Assembly: GCF_018687715.1 (NCBI RefSeq)
Contig: NC_056762.1
Span: forward strand, 44,447,520 to 44,511,519
From: Carya illinoinensis
Taxonomy: Eukaryota; Streptophyta; Magnoliopsida; Fagales; Juglandaceae
Length of the DNA: 64,000 bases
Direction: 5' to 3'
The notes under the pieces are model-generated. The model was not told the DNA's origin and ran no database searches. It worked only from the letters and a program-made list of their open reading frames with translations. This document shows, piece after piece, positions 41,852 through 54,363 of this stretch. The number at the start of each line of letters is the position of its first letter. Position 1 is the stretch's first letter. The position numbers were made by a program, and so were the translations under genes.

Positions 41852-41857
41852 AATAAA
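41852..41857 (+). terminator. Polyadenylation signal of the antisense ORF
   Basis: AATAAA lies 15 bases after the stop codon. It fits the plant near-upstream element, although AT-rich DNA gives such motifs by chance. Confidence 0.4.
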
Positions 41858-42655
41858 ATAATACTTCACAAATATTCATATTTGTGTTTTTATCTTCTGG
41901 TATATGTTTTATGTACTCCATTTTATTTCTTTCAGGGATTTTCATATATATGACATGATCCAATGACTCATATAAATATGCATTTAATCATGCATATCCA
42001 AACTCTCAGTAATCTTCAAGTTAATAAAAACCTCAAGGAGTTCTACTGGTCTAGGACTAACTTACTTCTTTATAATCGCAACAATCAGTCATATTCCTAG
42101 GTGGTACTTTGATAACTGACCAGTTAATAACTTAAACTTGAAACTTTCTCTCTTATGATTGTCATAACTCTTCTATCCATCATAAGTTATCAATTATTCT
42201 AACTTTAAATGATTTGTTCCTAATGTTCACATAAATCCTCAAGACCAATATTTTACTCTCCATATAATAGTCTTCAAAAGAAGATCGATCTATGTATCCA
42301 TAAAGATAGTGCTTTGCCAGAAATCATTTACTGGCGGCATGGTAATACTATTATCATAAATGAATCCTACTAAGGCTAAAGCTTCTCCTAATCAAATTAC
42401 TCTTCCAAACACAATTTCTATCGTATTTTTAGAATCAAAACAATTCTCCAAATATGTGGAATACCATTCATCAATCCTACATATCATTTCTCATATTACT
42501 AAAATGTATTCTATATCTACATTGGTATGAACAATAATACTTCTAATGAAAATTGTTACTCTTACCACTAGGGTAACAATTTAACTTCCAATCTGAATTC
42601 TCAAGCACCACAATTAATAGAAACAATGACTCGTTTGAATCAAACAATGTACAAT

Positions 42656-42874
42656 TTACCAACTCCAATGACTTGACCTACTACAAAATAACAATAATGC
42701 AATACTACCATCAATTGCAATCAGATCAACGTTAACTATGTTTACCTCAACTAATTCTTCATCCATCGGGAAATTCTGATCTTCTTGATTGTTATCTCCC
42801 TTAGGATTCCGAGGTATTCTATCACGAGTCATGTGTCCCTTCTTGAAACACACGAGCATATATATTAAAACCAC
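42656..42874 (-). pseudogene. Gag zinc-knuckle remnant
   Basis: A 72-residue frame contains VCFKKGHMTRDR, a decayed CX2CX4HX4C gag zinc knuckle: the spacing around GH is kept, and the final Cys is Arg. Orientation and place (near the 5' LTR) suit gag of the large element. The remainder of gag and all of pol are missing. Confidence 0.55.
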
Positions 42875-42961
42875 ATACTACCCTTCATACCATAAGAAAT
42901 TCAAGCCTAATGTTTGGTGCATTTCCTAAGGACATGTGGATTTACTGCCCAGAGACGTATT

Positions 42962-42973
42962 GCTCTGATACCA
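42962..42973 (-). other. Primer-binding site of the large element
   Basis: TGGTATCAGAGC on the minus strand, the exact complement of the initiator-Met tRNA 3' end used by many plant LTR elements, three bases inside the 5' LTR. Confidence 0.9.
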
Positions 42974-42976
42974 CCC

Positions 42977-45900
42977 TGTGACGCCCCCAAATTCCGTTTG
43001 GGATCGGACGGACATTTGAAGCGTCGAGACATGCAACACAAGGTTACCTGCCCCCGTTCATGACATATAAGATGCAATATTCCTAACATGCATCTAACAA
43101 TATGCAATATTCGCAGCGGATAAATTTTTTGTCTTTAGCAATACTATGCACCAAATTGAAAATATCCCAAATGCTTAAAATATACTTCATACATAAAAAT
43201 CCATTGAACAACTAAGATCACAACACTAGTCCAAAATGGTTATGATCCAAAAAAAAGTAGAGATGCAACTCAATCGTACAAGTAATAATTTACGTTAATT
43301 ACTATATCAACATTTATGTCGCACCGTCACTTAGTCAACTGTGTCTAGTTGATCAGCTCCTGATTCTCCTTCAGGTCCTGTAACAAGATCTACCATTCGG
43401 GGGGAATGGTAGTTGGGACTACCAAAGTGAGATTTGATTACAAATCTCAGTAAGTTAACAAAAAACTTCCACACAAGCTAATGATGCATGGATGTCAGTA
43501 AAAGCATAAATGCATAATCAAATTCATAAGAAATTAAAGCATAACTTGGAGTACAACATAGCATAATTGACATAACTTAAATTGAAACATGAACTGAACT
43601 TGACTTGCAACTTGACTTAGCATGAACTTGCTCTGAAACTTGAATTAACATGAAAATACATACTCCACAGTTGTTGTGGCCCCATGTATTCTACACAAAC
43701 TTGACTTAACATGAAAAATACATACTCCACAGTTGTTGTGGCCCCATGTATTCTATACAAACTTGACTTAACATGAAAAATACATACTCCACAGTTGTTG
43801 TGGCCCCATGTATTCTATGTGTAAATACATACTCCACAGTTGTTGTGGCCCCATGCATTCTACACATCACAATGCAGTTAAATACATACTCCACAGTTGT
43901 TGTGGCCCCATGTATTCTACATAAACTTGACTTAACATTAAAAATACATACTCCACAGTTGTTGTGGCCCCATGTATTCTATGTGTAAATACATACTCCA
44001 CAGTTGTTGTGGCCCCATGTATTCTACACAAACTTGACTTAACATGAAAAATACATATTCCACAGTTGTTGTGGCCCCATGTATTTTACGCATCACATTT
44101 GTAGTTAAATACATACTCCACAGTTGTTGTGGCCCCATGTATTCTACACATCATAATGTACTCAAGATGAAATGTGACTGGAATACGAAAGGACTGAAGT
44201 CCTGACGTAATATAACGTGACTTGAACATAACTTAGAATACATGACCAACTTGAGATAGAAACATTTCGTAACATGGCATAACATATAATAGACAACATA
44301 TTTAACATGACATACTTGCAACAGTGAATATTACATGACTTGACGTACATGTAATAGATGACATACTTAGCATGACGTACTTGTAATGTACAGTAATACA
44401 TAACAGAATATATTATGTAACAGATAAAAATTGATGACAGAATAAATTCTGTATAATAGACAATTACATGATAACTTGACATGGCATGACACATATGATA
44501 ACATATATACATACACTGTAGTTCTTTTACTTAGCATACATACACAGTAGACTGCTAGTAAGTTAAAAGCTAACTTACCTCGATTTCCGCATTTCTTATA
44601 AAACCTCAAGCGCGATCACGAGGAACTGTAATTAGTGATTCTAAAAGTTAGTACTAAATCACTAATAATTTGAAATATGGAAAAATACTAACTTAAAGAG
44701 TAAAATTTCCATTTTACTTTCTATATGTAGGAAAATGACCGTTTTACCCATAACTTAAGGATTTTGCATACTAACTCCAAAAGTCACCAAAATTTACATG
44801 CCTCATGTAAATTTTATCCTCAACTCAAATATCAATTTAGAAAAATTTAAAACTAATCACAACTATTAAAACTCCATAGGGCCGAAATTCTCATATGCTA
44901 TTTCTATTGATTTTTGTTTCCAACTTGTTTTGATCAACCTTTTGATCTATGACTTATAAATATGTGATCTTCAAACCAAACCATCACATGGTTTAAAAAG
45001 ATGTCCTAAAACATATATAAGCTTCTAATTCAAGATCACATGGTTAAAAATTAACCAAAACATAAATTTAGCCAAGAACATCCACACTTTGGCTTATCTG
45101 AATATCTCTTTACATAAAATTTCATATCTTTGAAACTAATATCAAATATCTTCAAAATAATAATATAACATGTATATAAGATGCTTAGGATCCTCCAATA
45201 AAATTATCAAAGTCATTAGAATAGGTTTAGACCACCAAAGAGTTAAACTTTCTCAAAATAGAAACTGTTTTTCTTCTTCCAGTTTCTAAGTTTCTAAATC
45301 TAAGCAAATATTTCATCAAAACCTTCAATCATGCAAAAATCCTCAACCAATAGTCATATATACATGTTAACAATACTCCATAAAAATTTCGGACCAATAT
45401 CTATCCATTAGCTTGGTCAAAAACTCCAAACTATAACATATTCTCCAGTTTATCTCCCAGAATGACCTTTCTATAGTTTACACAATATTTGATTGACCAA
45501 ATGATCTTCAAATGGGGCAAATAATATATCCATGTAAACTAGACTCAAAAAGGAACAACTTATATGAAGGAGACTTTATGATAAAACACTTACAACAGCT
45601 TCGAAATAGGCATGCAAAAGAACTCCTAAAAGCTGTCCGAGAGAGAATGTTTGATATTCTTTTAAAGAAACGTGTAAATGAAGATAAGTTCGTGGGTGAT
45701 GGCTGGAGATGCTTATGGAAGAGATAAGGGAGATGATAAGGCTGGAGTTGAGAGTTGAGTGTGGTTTTCTCCTACCCAAAATATCTATAAAATATTATCT
45801 CAAAATATTCTATCCAATAATATCTATAAAAATCAGCTCAATATATTTTCCAAATGTGGAGTAGACTTGGAAGAGTAAGGTGGCTAAAATCTTTCTATGT

Positions 45901-46418
45901 GTATTTTAAATCTCTATTCTTAAGATATTTTCCAAATGTGTATTTTGCTTAGGTGTCATGATCTCACACCTTGATTTCCTTCACAATTTCATCTAATGGT
46001 TTCTCTTTGTGCCAAGTATCTAATACTATTCATTATGTGTGGTTAAGATCTTGCCAAGTGTCTAAATAAAATATCGCTATCCTAATTTGGACATTTCACA
46101 CTATGATTTTGAAAACACTACGCTCAGTACATTTACCGAGGTTACTATTCACTCCAAAAATAAACGTAATAAACTTAGTACTGAAAAATTCTAAATATTC
46201 AATTAAGCCTAGTGGTGTAGACTATAATGTATTCTGACACTTTTAACTATCTCAAATAATTAAAATCGCATTTCTGGTACCATAGTGAGTGATAACACTA
46301 ACTATGTTGACAGGCTAAAATTTATGCGATTAGTCGATTCGTGTAAACTTACAGAGTTTTCACGAGGTTCCTAAAGTCAATAGAAATTCCTTAATTGAAT
46401 TTCTAGCGGGCTGTTACA
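42977..46418 (-). repeat. 5' LTR of the large element (right copy)
   Basis: Same 3442-bp length as the left LTR. The only difference I noticed is tgacacata versus tgactcata near 44490 (left copy 38822). It also carries the nine-copy array. Confidence 0.92.
43656..44148. repeat. Nine-copy tandem array inside the right LTR
   Basis: Same array as 37988-38480, offset by 5668 bp, with the same unit order and spacings. Confidence 0.92.
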
Positions 46419-47270
46419 TCTTCTACCGTTTGTCGTCTACTAAAGCTGTCGTGAGTCATCTTTCGAAGTTCATCAATTGATTTTATTTGTAAACCACCCA
46501 CTTACTCAGCTAGTTTTTTTTTTTTTTTTTTTTGGTTGAATACTAAGGTTTCAAAATCAATTTATTGTCACATCGTGGATTAATATCTTCAATAACTTTA
46601 GCTTTAACTAAAACCTCAACTTTTAGCCAAATTTTGGACTAATGCTCTAACAACGTTTACATCATTCATCTTTATTACGTTTGTATCTTCAAACAGTTCC
46701 TTTATTTTCAAATATTATACATTGATGAATAATATCTATTCAAATTGTTTTTCTTTTTATTGGTTGATTAAGTTGTAGTTAACTGCTTTATTTTATAGCA
46801 ATAGAGTAAGAGTGGATATAAGTTGTGGATTCTAACCCAAAGACATGTCATGACATTCAAATGATTTTTGAATCATAAATGTTATTTCACCCGAAAATAA
46901 CTCCCGAAATCCAAAAAATATTATTTTTATTTTTTATTATTTAAATAATTAAGAAAGTATTTTTTAATAATGTTGTGAGTTTTTTATTTAAAAAAAATAT
47001 TTAAAAATATAAAAAAATGAACGTAACAATACTATGAGATCAATCCAAGCTAACTTCTTACATCTACATCTATCAAGACTTTGCATCATATTTTACTTTT
47101 TTTCCTTTTTAAGTTTAAACTTTATATAAATATATTATGTCATTTAAAAAACAAAAAAGCAAAAAAGTAGACACGAGAGAAAGTTAGAAACCAGGGAAAG
47201 AAATATTATATTACAATATAAATGAGAAAATAATAAATTGAATATTATGAAAAATTATGATATAAAGTAT
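46419..47270. other. hAT remnant tail and AT-rich spacer
   Basis: 46419-46590 continues the hAT remnant interrupted at 37308 (matches 3225-3360). 46650-46770 resembles 14680-14790. No gene is seen. Confidence 0.6.
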
Positions 47271-48830
47271 AAGAGCAATGCTACATATAATTATTATTTA
47301 GAGACTGCAATACAGGTATAAATAATTTTATCTTTAAAAATTTTTAAAATTATTAAAATTATTAAAATATTCTTCTTAAAATGATATTTATTTTTTTAAT
47401 AAAAAATATATATATACCGTCTCTACTTAAAAACTGTAAATAAAGTTTTTCAAAGTATAAATTGAGTAGGTGGAAAATGGTGGCACAACGCAATACATGT
47501 GAGTGGAAATTTGGAGCCCATAAAAGGTGGGGGATTTTAAAAAGAAAACAGTGTGAAGTAGCATCGTGAAAGTCAACAGTCCACGTTAAAATTGTTCCTT
47601 TTTGTTCAGATTTTCAACCACTCTTTTAGGTCTACTTTGGACATTGAGGTTATTTCTATGCCATTTGAATAGGAAATTGAAAGGAGATGAATTGAGATTA
47701 GATGTTAAAAATTAAATAAAATATTATTAAAATATTATTTTTTTAATAGTATTATTATTTTGATATTTAAAAAAATTTGAATTGTTTATTATATTATGTG
47801 TGGAAACTTAAAAACGTTATAATGACGAGATAGAATGAGATGAAACACTTATTGTATCCAAATAGGGTTGAATTTCATTTAATCTCATCTCATTCTATCA
47901 TATCTCATTTCAATACTCAAACATCATAAACACAAACACTTTTCAATTTCAAATATTCAACATTTTTATTTAATCATTACTTAATTATTACAATTTTTTC
48001 AACCTTTCAAACAAAATATAAAAACAATTCAATTTTTTAAAATTCTAAAACAAACATAATATTAAAAAAATCATATTCTAATAATATTTTAAACTTATAA
48101 TATTTTTATTTAAAATTTTCTCTTTTATTTCTCAAAATCTCATAAAATATTTTAACTCAAATTATTATTTTTTACTCATCTCAACTCAAATATTTCATTA
48201 CTATTCACAAATCTTCTCATATCAACTCATATCAATTCACTATCTTAATCAAGCCTTAATTATCTTTGGCAAAACTTAAAGAATAGATTGATTTGAAACG
48301 CATTTCTTAACTATGTTTATAATTTAATATTTATACCCATAAAGTAATCATCACATATTTCTTTTTCCTTTTTTGAAAAATGAAACCTACATAAAAAATA
48401 ATTTTTTAATAATTAATTCTATTATTTTTTAAAAGGAATGCATGCGCAATACTTACAAGCTAATAACTTAACATTCTTTATGCTTTGATTCCTTTCCATA
48501 GGTCGGTCCATCTGTCTGTCTATAATATTTTCTCTCTCTTGACAAAGACTTCGGGTAAAATATGGAGAGATGGAATAAGTTTTAGCCATAACTAACATAA
48601 CAGTAACATATAAGTTGAATAAAATATTATTAAAATATCATAAAATAATAAATTTCATTTGTTTATATAAATAAGATAAAATAGAAATTAAAAATTAAAT
48701 AAAATATTATTTACATAAATAAAATGAGATAAAAGTTAAATAAAAATTATTAGAATATAATTTTTTCATATAATTTTTATTTTAAAATTAAAAAAATTAA
48801 ATTATTTATTATATTTCGTGTGAATCGGCA
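47271..48830. repeat. Cluster of MITE-like AT-rich repeats
   Basis: A MITE-like element is at 47275-47455. 47540-47625 repeats the gtcaacagtccacgtt module. 47640-47860 and 47870-48260 are two related elements in opposite orientation (gagatgaattgagattagat versus its inverted counterpart atctcatctcattctat). 48560-48830 and 61130-61310 belong to the same family (ttaaataaaatattattaaa). No gene is seen. Confidence 0.55.
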
Positions 48831-50880
48831 AAAAGCAACCAATATTCGAAAGCACACGACAAGGCAGACCTCTAGCATAGTGGATGCAGTATTCATCATG
48901 GTTTCTTGACTAAATCACAAAAAAGAGAGGAAAAAATAGGATGTTTCTTGACATTGAAACACAAATCGAATATAAATATTTTGTTTTGGTAACGGGTCAT
49001 TGTCTCTACTATGAACAAAACTTATCTCTATTGCAAGGTTCAAAAATCGGAATCGGGCTCGGAATTGGGTAAGGACGATTCAACAAATTGAATAAGATAT
49101 TTGAATGTTGATACAAAATATTAAAAATCATATTTGATCCAATTCAAGTATTTTATATCATGTTTAAAAAATAAAAAAATAAAAAATCGATAACTAGTTT
49201 CAATTAAAAAAAAATAACATGAATCTAAATAGTTTCAATACGTATGTCATTTATGCACAACCATAAATATAATATAAAATACTTATTTATCTGCTTAATT
49301 TTTTGTTTAACTAAAAGAAATAAAAAAAAAATTACATGTTTTATCTTTTAATTTTTTTTCGATTCTTATTAAATATAATGATAAAAAGTAGAATATACAT
49401 ATATATTTAACTAGAAAAAAAAAAAAAAAAAACTCAATTATTAGACAATTTAAAAAGAAAAAGGAAACATCAAACAAATATAACTGGCCGAAATCAACAA
49501 AGATTCTAAAGCACAATTCAAGGCAGACATGTAGCATAGTGGATGCAACAGTCCTGAAAGAATCGTGCTTTGTTGACTTACCGCACAAATAAAAAAAAAT
49601 TACATGTTTTATCTTTTAATTTTTTTTCGATTCTTATTAAATATAATGATAAAAAGTAGAATATACATATATATTTAACTAGAAAAAAAAAAAACTCAAT
49701 TATTAGACAATTTAAAAAGAAAAAGGAAACATCAAACAAATATAACTGGCCGAAATCAACAAAGATTCTAAAGCACAATTCAAGGCAGACATGTAGCATA
49801 GTGGATGCAACAGTCCTGAAAGAATCGTGCTTTGTTGACTTACCGCACAAAAAAGAAAAAGGAAAGACAGGATGTATCTTGACATTGCCACACAAATCTG
49901 CTAATATATATATATGTTGTCATTTGGTAATGGGTCTTTGGCTCTGCTATAAACAAAACTTGTCTCCATCGTAGATAAATTCCTCTGAAACAGCTGTATC
50001 ATTTCTTTATTTTAATAATGAAGTTGTCGAGGCGGGATTTCAAGTTTTCAACGCAGTTGAAACTAATCCTACATATAATCTTAAAATATGAAGTCATGCG
50101 CCCTCCCTTTTATCCACCATTAAAAAAAATAATAATACTACATATAATGTATATAATTATTGTATAATCATTTTAAAAAAGAGTAAAATTTATTATTAAA
50201 ATTTTTTTAATATAGATCTAATATTTATTTATTTATTTTTAAAATGATTGTGCAGTGCTTGTGTGTTTACGACTGCAAGTATCATTTTTTTTTTAAAATT
50301 AATTTTTTTATATGATTATAATATTTATCTATTTTTTCTAAAGAGAATATGTGAGCTATGCATCCCTTAGACTGCAAATGGTATGTCCCTATAAACTTTT
50401 GGAAGGCCAACTGTGCCTTTGGTTGTCTGCCGCAACTCTATTTTGTTTCATTAAAATAGAAAAATCTCATTATTAATGTTGTATTTCGTACACCTGAGTT
50501 AAGCTCCAGCAACCAAAGTTTGGATCTTTCTACCTACAATCACATAGACAATAGTGGGCTTGATGGTGGTCCGGAGAGTCTCCAATATTAAAATCATTAT
50601 TTTGTTTGAGAGAATTGCAGGAGAACAATAACATTCAAAAAGAGTTCTTCATACTTGAAACATGACTTTTATACGATATTTTTGAAAACATTATGTACCT
50701 TGTGTCAAGGGCCAACATCACACCCATGGTTCTCTAGTCACGGCTTTTGATGCCGTATTGCATTTAAGGTGGCTCCATTAATACAGTATGGTTTCTGAGT
50801 GATGTCTCGATAATAGTTAATCGGTACGGTCACTTTTAATTCCATCGTAAGAGAATTGAGAGTTCTTCATATTTTCCGTT
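48831..50880. other. Spacer with duplicated blocks and a tandem duplication
   Basis: Shares several short blocks with 26150-26620. A 270-bp segment is duplicated in tandem (49317-49586 and 49587-49851). A MITE-like element lies at 50140-50285 (right end tacgactgcaagtatcat). From 50480 to 50880 nothing is recognised. Confidence 0.55.
49317..49851. repeat. Tandem duplication, two units of about 265-270 bp
   Basis: Both units run from aaaaaaaaattacatgtttt to tgttgacttaccgcacaa and are nearly identical; they differ mainly in the length of an A run (about 49415-49431 versus 49684-49694). The duplication is therefore recent. Homologous but single sequence occurs near 26170. Confidence 0.9.
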
Positions 50881-51379
50881 CACTTGTCGGTATATATTTA
50901 TTTTTTAATGTTAGGTGTTACATGTGGGTGTCAGGGTCGACACCTCCGCCCTTTAGAAAAAAAAATATACAAATTTTCCTCGCGGTGCATCCTCTCTCTC
51001 TCTGTTAATATAGTCTGTGGGCCAGGCTTTTTTGATGATTCCTGGGGTGAGACATTGAGATCTAGACCGAAATGGACTTCAATATCTATCCCAGGCCCAA
51101 CCAAGAGAGGGGAATATCCCTTCCACACATCTTGGGCAGGAAATAAACACGAGAACAAAATGGAAACTCAGCCATATTTTTGAAAGAGAGAATATCGATA
51201 TTGCATATGGGCATTGGATTGAACTGTTTTATCGTCATTTCATTATGCAGATGTTGTAGTACACATTTTAGATGAGTAATAAACCATATGTTAAATGGCA
51301 TTAGATCCTTCTCAATTCTCAACCAAATTTACACAAAGTCTGGATTAATTCTTCAGCATCATCCTTTCAGAAGCAGTAA
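50881..51379. other. Spacer downstream of P450 pseudogene 1
   Basis: 50930-51130 holds an unassigned pyrimidine-rich segment (ctctctctctctgttaa). 51140-51379 is P450 3' flank, matching 28300-28540. Confidence 0.45.
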
Positions 51380-54363
51380 TTAAAGGTTTGAACTTTGAGG
51401 TTGACTTAGCTTATTCAACCGGCAGAGGATTGGAATCAAGTTCAGATCATGTTTTCTTCTAACTGCAACGCCGAAGAACTCAGTCATGTCCAGCTCCTCA
51501 TGTCTCATTCCACTGGGAAGTTTCCAATCAAAATGGTACAAAAACAGGGCAAGTGGGGGCTCAACATTAATCAGCCCAAATGCAATGCCTGTACAAATCC
51601 TCCTCCCGGCTCCAAATGGGAGATAGTCCCAATTGGTCCCTTTATAGTCGATAGAGCTATCCAGGAACCTCTCTGGATCAAACCTCTCAGGCTCACTCCA
51701 ATATTTGGGATCTCTTCCTTTCGCCCATACATTAACGAGGACTTTAGTTTTGATAGGAATTTCGTACCCATTAATTACACAACTCTCGCTACATTCTCTA
51801 GGAAGTAACAGGGGTCCCGGAGGGTGTAATCTCAATTCTCAGGGTCTCCTTAACAACTGCCTTTAAATATTTCATCTCGGTAATGGCTGTCTCATCAACT
51901 CCCCTTTCCTATCCAAGACTTCTCTTACCTCGTCTTGTGCCGCCTTCATCCCCCTTGGATGTTTTATCATTTCCGACATTGCCCAATTCACGGTTGTGGC
52001 TGATGTTTCACTCCCAGCGCTGAAAATGTCCTGAAAGGGGTTGATGAAGTCTGTGTTCAGTATTTACAGAAAAAAAAGAAAAGAAGAAAAGTAATTCATT
52101 TTACCCTCCCCAATGACAATTACCACATTTTCTCAAATTACACCTCAAATTACTAAAATAAATACCATTTTTTAATTTTGCACCCTCCATTTAAATAACC
52201 CTTTGATATGAAAGAATCTTAAAAATTTTGGGGGGAATTTTGTGGAATACTATTGCTTAAGTTTGATAAAATATAAAAACCAAAACTTGAAATGACATTA
52301 ACATTAACTAAAAAGAGAAATTAAAGAGCTTTGTGGCCACCACCAATGCCATCCATGGTAGGCATTCACTCAAGAGTTTTAGGGCTATATCATATTTTAA
52401 GTACTTAATGGAAAAATTGGAAGGAGGGTGTAAATTGAAAGAAGAAAAAATCTACACAATCTCCCAATACTTCACATTTTTTTTTAATTTTTATTATTTT
52501 ATTTTTTATCAAATATTTAATATATAAATAATGAATAAAATAAAAAGAATGGATAGTTAGGAAATTAAATTGTATGTTTTTATAATTAGAGGTGCATTTT
52601 GAAAAAAATAATGATAGTTCAAGGGTGCAAAATAAAATTAGCCCAAAAGTACTTAGAGTATTGTTACCGGAATAGCCATAGCTAAAAATAAAGTAACTTT
52701 TTAACTATTAGAGATAAAAGTAAGTTGCATTGGATTAGCTAATTCCAAATTCTTTAGCTTTTAGCTGCAGTAAATATAAAGTTATAATCAAATTTGATAG
52801 TTACATGTACAAGGAGTAAATCATTATTTTATTATTTTTCTGTAACTCTCCCTATCTCCTCTGAATATTTTTAGAATGTTTGGTATAATAAAATATGGTT
52901 TAATGGGAAAATAGAGTACATATAATTGAAAAATATAATTTTTTAACTCATAATTTAATTAAAATATGATTACTAATTAACATATATTAGGTACAATAGT
53001 AAAATATGGAAAAGTAAAATAAATTAATAATTAAAAAAATTAAATATTTTTGTAATTATAAATTATTCATTACTATATAATGAATAAATAGATAATTTAA
53101 TGTAAAAATTTAATGTGAATAGTTAAAATTAAATTCATCTCATATTATTTTATTGTTATATAATAAAAAAATAATTATTTTAATATAGAAATTTATGTAA
53201 ATAAAATACTCAAAATTTAAATTCATCTTATATTTATTAAAAGTGTACTTTACATAGGAGGGAATTTTAGGGGATCTTTATCCGACAAAAGGATGTCTTC
53301 TGCATGTTGCGGCCGAGAAGGAACAATCTCCATTACTGACTCCAAGCAGAATCTGGGAACTCTTTGATGTTGACCTTTACAAACTATTTTGCATAATGCG
53401 AGAAATTCTATGAAGTACAAAGGCATGATATCAGAAGAACGTGATATATGGTATGGAATATTACCAAGATTACAGCTTTGATGTTGTCGGTAGTCGAGGA
53501 AAACTCACTATCACCATGCTCTTGAAATTTTAACAGAACAACTACGAAATCTTCTACTCTTGCAGCCTCTCCTGCTTTCGTTTTTGCCTTTGCCTTGTGT
53601 TCATTAATGATGTTTTCCATTATTCTGTCAGCTTCTCGATGCAACCTCTCAAGTTTAGTCCTCACCCCGCTGATCAGATGAAGCAGCTGAAAAGAAGGAA
53701 ACACATCTGCAATATTGAAACCTCCACCCATCTCAATTGCTTCCTTCGCAACAGATATGAATGTTTCTTGTTCTTTACATTTCTTACCAAAGGCCGCTCT
53801 TGAAATGATGCCGCTTATTGTTGAGGAGACTTCCTCGGTAAGACTGACGGGAGATCCTGCTTTCGAAGCAATCCGTTTGATGAGACTCGATACCTCTTCT
53901 TCTCAAATTGGTCGGTAAGATTCAACACGTTTTAAACATAGAAGCTCTAGCGAGCAAATCTTTCGTAGTTGTCTCCAGTAATTGCCATATGGTGCAAAGG
54001 CGATGCTTGTAGAACCATATGACAGAATCTTTGTAGCTAGAATACTGGGTCTTCATGCAAAGATTATATCATGAGTTTTCATCACCTCTTTGGCGAACTC
54101 GGGAGATGAAATCACAATGGTGGAAACTTCTCCAAGTCGAAGGTGCATCAGAGGTCCATGTTTCTTGGACAAGTCTCTTAATGCACGATGGTGTAGAGAG
54201 CCAAGAAACTGGTGCATGTTTCCTATGATGGGCAGCTTCCATGGCCCTGGCGGTAGATTTATAGTTGAGTGGTTTGTCTTGGATTTCTTCCTCATTTTCA
54301 GTACCATAAACATAAAGATCAAGAAGGTGAACAGGTTGGGAAGGATAACACATGGAGCTCCAT
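51380..54363 (-). pseudogene. CYP71D-like cytochrome P450 pseudogene 1
   Basis: Two-exon plant CYP71-clan structure: exon 1 53465-54363 and exon 2 about 51380-52030, around a 1434-bp phase-0 intron. Motifs present: PPGPW near the N terminus, the conserved ERF.D segment and the heme loop [11 protein letters not shown] with its cysteine. Lesions: a one-base loss in the N-terminal anchor, TGA for Ser in the FASRPS-like segment near 54054, a second TGA near 53900 (before EEEVS), a one-base loss near 51906 (KGR-VDE), a 7-base duplication near 51832 (LRLHPP) and a late shift near 51435. It cannot encode a working enzyme. By family knowledge CYP71D members are ER-bound monooxygenases of specialised metabolism; the substrate is unknown. 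Confidence 0.9.

Larger units (their letters stand above)
37309..46418 (-). mobile_element. Young non-autonomous Ty3/gypsy-type element with 3.4-kb LTRs
   Basis: Two LTRs of 3442 bp each (37309-40750 and 42977-46418) start TGTGACG and end TGTTACA on the plus strand, with the 5-bp target duplication TCTTC (37304-37308 and 46419-46423). On the minus strand the primer-binding site TGGTATCAGAGC (42962-42973) lies just inside the right LTR. A polypurine tract ending AGGAGGGGAGAT adjoins the left LTR, preceded by gaggacgaaatctttt, an end typical of plant gypsy/chromovirus elements. Only 2226 bp separate the LTRs and no protease, RT, RNase H or integrase is encoded, so movement must have depended on proteins supplied in trans. 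By eye the LTRs differ at about one position. Confidence 0.92.

Noticed and set aside
49307..49895. Two similar Phe-rich frames
   Set aside because: They are translations of the tandem duplication in AT-rich DNA; low complexity and no supporting features.
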